DNA of 7,041 nucleotides from an uncultured Collinsella sp. (lineage in GTDB: Bacteria; Actinomycetota; Coriobacteriia; Coriobacteriales; Coriobacteriaceae): NCBI GenBank assembly GCA_902490445.1, contig CABUDZ010000099.1, positions 1-7,041 on the forward strand. Reading direction: 5' to 3'. Numbering within the stretch: the first letter of the stretch is position 1; each line of letters starts with the position of its first letter. Positions 1-5,022 of this stretch are shown here, piece after piece. The translations under genes were made by a program, and so were the position numbers. The notes beneath the pieces are model-generated. The model worked only from the letters and a program-made list of their open reading frames with translations. It made no database searches and was not told the DNA's origin.

Positions 1-37
1 TGATGGTGTCGACGTCAATGGTATACGGGTGCATCAT
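1..37 (-). CDS. Possible 5' end of a divergent gene (partial)
   Basis: On the minus strand an ATG ATG pair at 37-32 opens a frame that stays open to the left edge. The 12 visible codons read MMHPYTIDVDTI and use the C/G-ending codons (ACC, GAC, GTC, ATC) typical of the real genes in this window. No good Shine-Dalgarno site precedes it. A TTG at 49-47 in the same frame is an alternative start. Twelve codons are too few to assign a family. A divergent gene would explain why 38-303 is non-coding and rich in inverted repeats. This is an inference from reading frame and codon use only. Confidence 0.3.
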   Translation of the reverse strand, partial: MMHPYTIDVDTI

Positions 38-66
38 CGACGTCTTCAATACAGAAAATATCAGTG

Positions 67-78
67 CGGAATGTTCCG
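67..78. repeat. Inverted repeat, possible operator
   Basis: CGGAA-TG-TTCCG is a perfect 5-bp inverted repeat around a 2-bp centre, 30-40 bp upstream of the possible divergent start at 37. The size and symmetry suit a dimeric repressor site. Nothing in the window identifies a cognate protein, and a palindrome this short can arise by chance. Confidence 0.25.
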
Positions 79-157
79 GAGAGAAACCCCCGTCCCGCCC
101 CCGGATTCCCTGCGTTTACGGCCTTGAGGTCGGCGGGCGGAGAAGGACGTGGTCGAT

Positions 158-173
158 AGGGATACGTGTCCCT
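158..173. repeat. Near-perfect 16-bp palindrome
   Basis: AGGGATACGTGTCCCT is symmetric except for one T/G position (163/168). It could be a transcription factor site or a small hairpin. It lies just 5' of the stronger hairpin at 176-205, in a stretch with no convincing coding potential on either strand. Confidence 0.3.
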
Positions 174-175
174 TT

Positions 176-205
176 CGCTGTTTCGCGGCTTTACCGCGAA
201 AAGCG
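176..205. other. Strong stem-loop in the upstream non-coding region
   Basis: CGCT (176-179) pairs with AGCG (202-205). After one bulged G (180), TTTCGCGG (181-188) pairs with CCGCGAAA (194-201) around the loop CTTTA. This gives 12 bp with a single bulge. The downstream flank is CGTTACTTT, not a clean U-tract, and the other strand has none either, so a standard intrinsic terminator is not well supported. It could be part of a small RNA, an operator, or a terminator for an unseen transcript. The rest of 38-303 holds nothing I recognise. Confidence 0.45.
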
Positions 206-303
206 CGTTACTTTGGGGAGGGTGAGCAACCTGGTCGAACCGCTGCTCTGTCCCGGCTGCATTTCTAGAGCGTTTCCCCCGCCATAAATTACCCTCGGCA
301 TAC

Positions 304-331
304 TTGCGTGAAAACCTGCTCGTGCTACACT
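304..331 (+). promoter_or_regulatory. Extended -10 promoter of the riboflavin uptake operon
   Basis: A -35-like TTGCGT (304-309) is followed after 16 bp by TACACT (326-331), preceded by TG at 323-324, which makes an extended -10 (TGC TACACT). The expected transcription start is about 337-340. The closing helix of the FMN riboswitch begins at 340, so the mRNA would start almost exactly at the aptamer. That fit is the strongest argument for this promoter. It is a prediction from sequence only. Confidence 0.6.
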
Positions 332-339
332 TGCAAGTG

Positions 340-526
340 CTGTTTCAGGGCGGGGTGGAATTCCCCACTGGCGGTAAATCGGGCGGTGCCAAAGGGGTGC
401 CGTGGCGTAGGCGAGGTGCCTGCGTTCGTGCCGATGAGTCCGCGACCCGTGTGTGCGTTGGTTCGCATACCGGCTGAACTGGTGAGATCCCAGTACCAAC
501 GGTTAGAGTCCGGATGAAAGAGGCAG
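340..526 (+). promoter_or_regulatory. FMN riboswitch (RFN element)
   Basis: An FMN-sensing mRNA leader, recognised from the conserved RFN blocks: GGGCGGGGTGGAATTCCCC (348-366), ACTGGCGGTAAA (367-378), GAGTCCGCGACCCG (436-449), CCGGCTGAACTGGTGAGATC (470-489) and AGTCCGGATG (507-516). Helices traced by eye: P1 340-346 with 520-526, P2 352-355 with 363-366, P3 378-382 with 431-435, P4-type arm 451-457 with 464-470, P5-type arm 478-482 with 490-494. P3 is enlarged and carries two extra hairpins (384-402 and 406-424). No terminator hairpin plus U-tract lies between the aptamer and the ribU start. The 3' strand of P1 (520-526) enters the ribU Shine-Dalgarno region, so FMN binding probably blocks translation. 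It heads a riboflavin transporter operon, a known location for this class. Confidence 0.95.
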
Positions 527-532
527 GTGATC
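525..532 (+). promoter_or_regulatory. ribU Shine-Dalgarno site, overlaps riboswitch P1
   Basis: AGGTGATC (525-532) is an exact 8-base match to the reverse complement of the usual 16S rRNA 3' end. AGG ends 7 bases before the ATG at 535. It fixes the start at 535 rather than the in-frame ATG at 514, which lies inside the conserved AGTCCGGATG block of the aptamer. Bases 525-526 are shared with the 3' strand of P1. Confidence 0.75.
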
Positions 533-534
533 TT

Positions 535-1125
535 ATGTCTGAACAGTCGCAGCATATCCATTTTGAGAACACGAATAGGTGGAGCACCAAACAGCTCGTT
601 ACCATGGCGCTGATGTGTGCCTTGGGCGCCCTGTTTATGTACGTGCAGCTGCCTATCCTTCCTTCGGCGCCGTTTTTGACGTATGACCCGTCGCTGGTGC
701 CGGCGATGGTGTGCGGGTTTGCGTATGGCCCCGGTGCCGGTACCGCTGTTGCCGCTATGGCGATCGTTATCCATGCGCTCACCACGGGTGACTGGGTCGG
801 CGCGCTTATGAACCTGGTTGCCACGCTGGGCTACATTCTGCCCGCGGCTATCGTCTACCAGAAGATGCATACCTATAAGGGTGCCGTGATTGGCCTGGTG
901 CTCGGCGTCATTGCCGCTACGGCGTTGTCTATGGTCGCAAACCTTACCATTGGTGTTTGGTTCTGGTATGGCTCGGTCGATGTGATCGCCCCGCTCATGA
1001 TTCCTGCCGTGCTGCCGTTCAACCTCATCAAGACCGTGCTCAACTCGGTGTTGACGCTGGCGGTGTACAAGGCGGTCTCTAATCTCATTACGCCCAAGAA
1101 GGACCAGGTCAAAGGCCGCGCATGA
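535..1125 (+). CDS. ribU: Riboflavin ECF transporter, substrate-binding S component RibU
   Basis: Integral membrane S component that binds riboflavin outside the cell and delivers it through the ECF complex encoded by the next two genes. The protein has 196 residues, normal for the family. After a short polar N-terminus, hydrophobic segments lie near residues 20-38, 53-82, 88-108, 114-136 and 157-187, fitting the six-helix S-component fold with some helices packed close together. The FLTYDPSLVP stretch (47-56) followed by GFAYGPGAG (61-69) is characteristic of RibU-type proteins. The FMN riboswitch upstream independently supports riboflavin as substrate. The start at 535 follows an excellent Shine-Dalgarno site; a longer form from ATG 514 would begin inside the aptamer and is unlikely. 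The stop overlaps the start of the ATPase gene by 4 bp (ATGA), indicating translational coupling. The remaining doubt is substrate specificity, not family. Confidence 0.93.
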   Translation: MSEQSQHIHFENTNRWSTKQLVTMALMCALGALFMYVQLPILPSAPFLTYDPSLVPAMVCGFAYGPGAGTAVAAMAIVIHALTTGDWVGALMNLVATLGYILPAAIVYQKMHTYKGAVIGLVLGVIAATALSMVANLTIGVWFWYGSVDVIAPLMIPAVLPFNLIKTVLNSVLTLAVYKAVSNLITPKKDQVKGRA

Positions 1126-3026
1126 TTGAGTGTCGGGGCGTTTCCTTTAGCTATGACGGTGCCACACCGGCACTCGACGGCATCGATCTGAACATCGAGG
1201 ATGGCGAGTTTTTCTGCATCCTCGGCGGAAACGGGTCGGGCAAGTCGACGTTCGCCAAGCATTTGAACGCGCTGCTGCAGCCCGATACGGGAACGGTGCG
1301 CGTCAACGGCATGGACGCGTCCGATCCCGAGCTGGTCTACGACATCCGCTCGACTGCGGGCATGGTGTTCCAGAACCCGGATGATCAGCTGGTGGCGACG
1401 CTTGTCGAGGACGATGTTGCGTTCGGTCCCGAAAACCTTGGCGTGCCATCGGCCCAGATCGCGCAGCGTGTGCGAGATGTGCTGAAGGCCGTGGGCCTGG
1501 TGGGCTTTGAGCGCCACGAGACCCATGCGCTCTCGGGTGGCCAAAAGCAGCGCGTGGCGCTTGCCGGCGTGCTTGCCATGGAACCGCGCGTGCTCATATT
1601 GGACGAGGCTTCCTCGATGCTCGATCCGCGTGGACGCAAGGGCCTCATGAAGGCTTGCCGCGCGTTGCACGCTCGCGGCATGACCATCGTGATGATTACG
1701 CACTTTATGGAAGAGGCCGCCGAGGCCGATCGAGTCGCGGTGTTTCAGGCGGGGCGCGTTGCCATGCTCGGTACGCCCGAGGAAATCTTGACGCGGGCGG
1801 ACGAACTTGCGCAGCTCAACCTGGACATGCCGGAGTCGTGCCGTTTGGGCATGGCACTTCGTGCGAAGGGCGTACCCGTTTGCGCGCAGGTGCGCGAGGC
1901 GGATATGGTTGCCGAGGTTGCGCAGGCCTATACCGAGCGGAGCGGGGCAGGCACTGCGGGGCAGCCTTCCGCGTCCCAGTTGGAAATCGCTGACGGCACT
2001 GTTCCGGTAGACAACGAGGGCAACGCGTCGGAGCCTGTCATCGAGCTATCCCATGTTTCGTACAGTTATTCGCTCAGTCCGCGCGAGCGTCGCCGCTGGC
2101 ATAAGCGCTCGGCCGTTGCGGGCAAATCGAGCAAACAGGCTCTCTGGGGAAACGACCCCAGCAGCCCGTGGGCGCTGCGCGATGTATCGCTGACGGTGCG
2201 TCGCGGCGAGTTCCTGGGCTTAGCAGGCCATACCGGTTCGGGTAAGTCGACGCTGGTCCTGCATCTCAACGGTTTGATTCGCCCCCAGGAGGGTTCCGTT
2301 TACGCGTTGGGGCTCGACCTGGCAAACAAGAAAGATGCCGCCGCGGTTAAGGCCAAGGTCGGCGTGGTGTTTCAATATCCCGAGCGTCAGCTGTTTGCCG
2401 AAACCGTGACGCAGGACGTGGCGTTTGGCCCGCACAACCTTGGCTTGTCGCAGGCCGAGGTCGCGCGCCGCGTTGAGTCATCGCTCGCGCGCGTGGGCCT
2501 CGACTTGGCCACGGTGGGCGACAAGAGTCCCTTTGAGCTTTCGGGTGGCCAACAGCGGCGCGTGGCGTTTGCCGGCGTGCTTGCCATGGAGCCCGAGGTC
2601 CTGGTACTCGATGAGCCCATGGCGGGGCTCGATCCGGCGGCGCGCAGTGATTTCCTGGAGCTCATCGATCGACTTCACCATGGGGGCCTGACCGTCGTCA
2701 TGGTCTCACACAGTATGGATGACCTCGCCAATTGCTGCGATCGTATTGTCGTGATGAACGAGGGCGCGGTGTTTGCTGAGGGCACGCCCGCTCAGGTTTT
2801 TGCGCATGCGGATGAGCTTAAATCAATCGGCTTGGGTGTTCCCGCTGCCCAGCGCATGGCGTTGGCGCTCGCGGAAGCGGGCGTGCCGCTGCATCGCGGC
2901 GGGCTCTATACGGTTGAGTCGTTGGCCGACGAGTTGGCAGATTTGCCGATCGGTCGCTCAGGCGGTTCTTCTAACGTCTCGGACAAGGCCAAATCCGAAA
3001 CGGTCGCGCGAGAGGAGGGTTGCTGA
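1122..3026 (+). CDS. ecfA: Fused EcfA1-EcfA2 ECF transporter ATPase
   Basis: Single-chain cytoplasmic ATPase (634 aa) with two complete ABC nucleotide-binding domains; it powers the ECF transporter together with EcfT and RibU. Domain 1 (about 1-270): Walker A GGNGSGKST (35-43), Q-loop Q84 in FQNPDDQLVAT (EcfA1-like), signature LSGGQ (137-141), Walker B with D161 and catalytic E162 (DEASSMLDP), switch H194. Domain 2 (about 305-634): Walker A GHTGSGKST (369-377), Q418 in FQYPERQLFAE (EcfA2-like), LSGGQ (473-477), D497-E498 (DEPMAGLDP), H530. Both halves keep the EcfA C-terminal region (LDMPESCRLGMAL and LGVPAAQRMALAL), so this is a fusion of two full subunits, not a truncated pair. A loose linker spans about 272-303. 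Domain 2 has an unusual basic insertion (about 318-349) between its A-loop tyrosines and WALRDVSL. It overlaps ribU by 4 bp and ecfT by 1 bp. All catalytic residues are present, so both ATP sites should be competent. Confidence 0.95.
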   Translation: MIECRGVSFSYDGATPALDGIDLNIEDGEFFCILGGNGSGKSTFAKHLNALLQPDTGTVRVNGMDASDPELVYDIRSTAGMVFQNPDDQLVATLVEDDVAFGPENLGVPSAQIAQRVRDVLKAVGLVGFERHETHALSGGQKQRVALAGVLAMEPRVLILDEASSMLDPRGRKGLMKACRALHARGMTIVMITHFMEEAAEADRVAVFQAGRVAMLGTPEEILTRADELAQLNLDMPESCRLGMALRAKGVPVCAQVREADMVAEVAQAYTERSGAGTAGQPSASQLEIADGTVPVDNEGNASEPVIELSHVSYSYSLSPRERRRWHKRSAVAGKSSKQALWGNDPSSPWALRDVSLTVRRGEFLGLAGHTGSGKSTLVLHLNGLIRPQEGSVYALGLDLANKKDAAAVKAKVGVVFQYPERQLFAETVTQDVAFGPHNLGLSQAEVARRVESSLARVGLDLATVGDKSPFELSGGQQRRVAFAGVLAMEPEVLVLDEPMAGLDPAARSDFLELIDRLHHGGLTVVMVSHSMDDLANCCDRIVVMNEGAVFAEGTPAQVFAHADELKSIGLGVPAAQRMALALAEAGVPLHRGGLYTVESLADELADLPIGRSGGSSNVSDKAKSETVAREEGC

Positions 3027-3826
3027 TGGAGGCGTTTTCGTTTGGCAGCTACTATCCGAGCGATAGCGCGATCCATCGCCTGGATCCGCGCACCAAGCTG
3101 CTCCTGGGCTTTGTGTTTTTGATCACGACGCTGACCGTCGGCGGCTTCCGCGGATTGGCCCCTGTCGCAATTTTCGTTGTGCTGATCTATGTCGTGTCCC
3201 GGGTGCCGGCTCGTCGCGTTCTGTCGTCGATGGCGCCGCTGCTGGCAATCGTCGTCGTGGTCGCGGTGCTCAACTTGTTTACCGATCAGAGTGGGCGCAT
3301 CCTGTGGCAGCTCGGCTTTCTGCAGATAAGCGAGGGCTCACTGCGTTCTGCCGCCTTTATGGCGTGTCGCCTGACCCTGATGATGGCCGGCATGAGCGCC
3401 ATTACGCTCACCACACCGACGCTCGACCTCACCGCGGGCTTTGAGCGTCTGCTCGCACCGTTTGCGCGCGTGGGGCTTCCGGCGCATGAGCTCGGCATGA
3501 TCATGGGCATCGCGTTGCGCTTTATGCCGCAGTTCGCCACCGAGATGAAGCAGACGGCGGACGCGCAGGCAAGCCGCGGTGCACGCGTAACGGGTGGCCC
3601 GCTCGGCGGCGTGCGTATGCTCGGCAGTGTGGCGATTCCACTGTTCACGGGCGTGTTCCGTCATGCCGAGACGCTGTCTGCCGCCATGGATGCACGCTGC
3701 TATCACGGCGAGCAGGGCCGCACGCGTCTGCATGCGCTTGCATTTCGCCGCGGGGATGCGCTGGCTGCGGTGGTGACGATGCTGCTGTTTGCGTGTGTCA
3801 TCGTCGTCAACCTTCAACTTGTTTAG
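3026..3826 (+). CDS. ecfT: ECF transporter transmembrane component EcfT
   Basis: Membrane scaffold (266 aa) that couples ATP hydrolysis by the EcfA pair to the S component. The N-terminal FSFGSYYPSDSAIHRLDPRTKLL is a typical EcfT opening. Hydrophobic segments follow near LLLGFVFLITTLTV, LAPVAIFVVLIYVV, APLLAIVVVVAVLNLF, the ACRLTLMMAGMSAITL region and a C-terminal helix ending NLQLV. The two cytosolic coupling motifs are ASRGA (182-186, Arg184) and DARCYHGEQGRTR (222-234, Arg224); the second has ARC in place of ARG and keeps the arginine that contacts the ATPase. The ATG at 3026 overlaps the TGA of the ATPase gene (TGATG) and has AGGAGG at 3013-3018, 7 bases upstream. An upstream TTG at 3020 would leave only one base after that site and is rejected. 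It is the last gene of the tightly coupled transporter set. Confidence 0.93.
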   Translation: MEAFSFGSYYPSDSAIHRLDPRTKLLLGFVFLITTLTVGGFRGLAPVAIFVVLIYVVSRVPARRVLSSMAPLLAIVVVVAVLNLFTDQSGRILWQLGFLQISEGSLRSAAFMACRLTLMMAGMSAITLTTPTLDLTAGFERLLAPFARVGLPAHELGMIMGIALRFMPQFATEMKQTADAQASRGARVTGGPLGGVRMLGSVAIPLFTGVFRHAETLSAAMDARCYHGEQGRTRLHALAFRRGDALAAVVTMLLFACVIVVNLQLV

Positions 3827-3856
3827 GCGCGATTCGAGCGCAAGAAAGGGGTCCCT

Positions 3857-4303
3857 ATGACCGACAACGACCGCACAGCTCAGCTTGAGCGCGCCTGCTC
3901 GTATCTCAGGCGCATTCCGGCGTGGTATCTGGCCACGACCGATGTGGCCGACGGGCATCAGCCTCGCGTGAGGCCGTTTTCGTTTGCCATGGTCGATGAA
4001 GGTAAGCTGTGGTTTTGCACGTCGCGCGACAAGGATGTGTGGGCGGAGCTGAGTGCGAATCCCAAGTTTGAGCTCTCGGGCTGGAAGCCGGGGGAATGCT
4101 GGATCGTATTGACCGGCGAAGCCGCACTTGAGGACGACGCAGTTGCGAGCGACAAGGTGCGTCAAGCGGGTTTTAAGCACATGGTGGGCATCGGCGAGGA
4201 ACACGAGAGTGCCAACGACGGCCGCCTTGCTTTCTTTTCGGTCCGCAACATTGCCGCGCGCTTCTGTGATATCGACGGCAGCGAGGAGCGCCTGGAGCTC
4301 TAG
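3857..4303 (+). CDS. Pyridoxamine 5'-phosphate oxidase-like split-barrel flavoprotein (copy 1)
   Basis: Soluble protein of 148 aa with the sequence pattern of the small FMN-binding split-barrel (PPOX) superfamily: an N-terminal helix, PAWYLATTD (21-29), RVRPFSFAMVDEGKLWFCTS (37-56), then KDVWAELSANPKFELSGW (59-76). The VRPFSF strand and the following basic and aromatic residues resemble the segment that usually contacts the cofactor phosphate. The short length argues against true PdxH; members of this size act as flavin-dependent reductases, flavin-binding proteins of unknown role, or sometimes bind F420 or haem. Start 3857 has AAAGGGG about 5 bases upstream. It lies 30 bp after ecfT with no visible terminator, so it probably shares the FMN-controlled transcript. 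It is a clear paralog of the next gene. The substrate cannot be told from sequence. Confidence 0.85.
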   Translation: MTDNDRTAQLERACSYLRRIPAWYLATTDVADGHQPRVRPFSFAMVDEGKLWFCTSRDKDVWAELSANPKFELSGWKPGECWIVLTGEAALEDDAVASDKVRQAGFKHMVGIGEEHESANDGRLAFFSVRNIAARFCDIDGSEERLEL

Positions 4304-4354
4304 CGCGTCTCAAATTAACTACCCGTTCCGAATTAGCTAGCGCCAGGAGGACAC

Positions 4355-4765
4355 ATGGACGGATTGAATACGGTGTTGGAGTATCTGACGTCGGTGCCGG
4401 CATGGTATTTGGCGACGAGCGTTGACGGACAGCCTCATGTGCGTCCGTTTTCGTTTGCGCAGATCCAGGACGGCAAGCTGTGGTTTGTAACAGCGCGCAC
4501 CAAAGATGTGTGGCAAGAGCTGCTGCAAAACCAGCGCTTTGAGGCCACGAGTTGGTGGCCGGGCCATGGCTGGCTCATCTTGCGCGGGCGTGCCGGCTTG
4601 GATGACCGGGCTTTAGGCGAAATGCGCGAAGCCGGGTGGAAGCATCTAGAGCACCTGGGCGAGCACTATGAGGGGCCTAACGACCCCACGCTCGTCTTCT
4701 TTAGCGTCGAGGATCCCGAGGCTTTTATCTGCAATCACGACGAATGGGTGCCGGTCGAGCTCTAG
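4355..4765 (+). CDS. Pyridoxamine 5'-phosphate oxidase-like split-barrel flavoprotein (copy 2)
   Basis: Second small split-barrel protein, 136 aa, alignable with copy 1 along nearly its whole length (roughly 45% identical by eye). Shared blocks are PAWYLATS (15-22), HVRPFSFAQIQDGKLWFVTA (28-47), KDVWQELLQNQRFEATSWW (50-68) and an aligned C-terminal FFSV block, with both chains ending in EL. Relative to copy 1 it lacks about 9 N-terminal residues and has small deletions in the loop after ATS and before the MREAGWKH helix. FMN is the likely cofactor, and the reaction is unknown. AGGAGG (4345-4350) sits 4 bases before the ATG. The 51-bp gap from copy 1 holds no terminator. The pair looks like a tandem duplication that has since diverged. 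Confidence 0.85.
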   Translation: MDGLNTVLEYLTSVPAWYLATSVDGQPHVRPFSFAQIQDGKLWFVTARTKDVWQELLQNQRFEATSWWPGHGWLILRGRAGLDDRALGEMREAGWKHLEHLGEHYEGPNDPTLVFFSVEDPEAFICNHDEWVPVEL

Positions 4766-4800
4766 CCAGCTGGCTCATCCTAACAACTTGGTTTTCGCAT

Positions 4801-4858
4801 GGGCGGGCCCCGTATTGCCCGGCGCCGTTAGGAGCGCCGGTCAATACGGGGCCCGCTC
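4801..4858 (+). terminator. Very long GC-rich hairpin, probable end of the flavin block
   Basis: Positions 4803-4817 pair perfectly with 4842-4856 (15 bp). After one C/T mismatch, CCGGCGC (4819-4825) pairs with GCGCCGG (4834-4840) around an 8-base loop; a G-U and a G-C pair extend the base at 4801-4802 with 4857-4858. That is about 24 bp of stem. It starts 36 bp after the last flavin-block stop, in terminator position. However, the downstream flank is TCCATTTGTC, not a U-run, and the stem is far longer than a normal intrinsic terminator. It may instead be a dispersed palindromic repeat or a processing or mRNA-stabilising structure. The hairpin itself is certain; its function is inferred. Confidence 0.55.
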
Positions 4859-4901
4859 CATTTGTCAATTCCTTCAAGCGAATGTGTCGGGAATGTTTCA
4901 A

Positions 4902-4915
4902 TGCATAAATATGCA
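4902..4915. promoter_or_regulatory. Candidate ARG box 1 (ArgR operator)
   Basis: TGCATAAATATGCA is a 14-bp palindrome with one mismatched centre pair, inside the longer CAATGCATAAATATGCAAG. It resembles bacterial ARG boxes, which have AT-rich centres, and its TGCAT half-site recalls actinobacterial argC operators. It lies about 110 bp upstream of argC, where arginine repressor would be expected to act. No argR gene is in the window. Confidence 0.6.
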
Positions 4916-4922
4916 AGCCATT

Positions 4923-4936
4923 TACGTATTCATGCA
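4923..4936. promoter_or_regulatory. Candidate ARG box 2, 21 bp after box 1
   Basis: TACGTATTCATGCA matches box 1 at 9 of 14 positions, with an intact right half (ATGCA) and a degenerate left half. Its start is exactly 21 bp after that of box 1. That is the centre spacing known for paired 18-bp ARG boxes separated by 3 bp, which bind one ArgR hexamer. The spacing is what makes this weaker site credible. Confidence 0.5.
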
Positions 4937-4944
4937 TCTTTTGG

Positions 4945-4953
4945 TGCTAAAGT
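4945..4953 (+). promoter_or_regulatory. Possible argC promoter (extended -10)
   Basis: TGC TAAAGT gives an extended -10-like element (TAAAGT at 4948-4953) just downstream of the candidate ARG boxes. The matching -35 region would fall inside box 2, so ArgR binding would block polymerase. No convincing -35 hexamer is seen. An alternative -10-like CATAAC at 4966-4971 is weaker and poorly spaced from TTGGTG (4941-4946). Confidence 0.3.
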
Positions 4954-5022
4954 TTCAACCCACTTCATAACGACTGCTGCGAAATGCGCATCGGTGCATA
5001 AATCGCAGACAAGGAGTCTGAT

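Noticed and set aside
3..287. 94-codon open frame on the + strand ahead of the riboswitch
   Set aside because: No Shine-Dalgarno site, mixed composition unlike the neighbouring genes, no recognisable motif, and it crosses the strong hairpin at 176-205.
514..534. Earlier in-frame ATG for ribU
   Set aside because: It lies within the conserved AGTCCGGATG block of the FMN aptamer and lacks its own ribosome-binding site. ATG 535 has an excellent one.
873..1703. 276-codon open frame antisense to ribU and the ATPase gene
   Set aside because: It crosses two well-supported overlapping genes on the + strand and has a His/Arg-rich composition typical of antisense frames.
3020..3025. TTG start for ecfT at 3020
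   Set aside because: AGGAGG ends only one base before it. The ATG at 3026 has correct spacing and overlaps the upstream stop in the usual coupled way.
3857..4303. Copy 1 as true pyridoxamine 5'-phosphate oxidase (PdxH)
   Set aside because: It is much shorter than PdxH and lacks the PdxH C-terminal substrate-binding region; only the split-barrel family can be supported.
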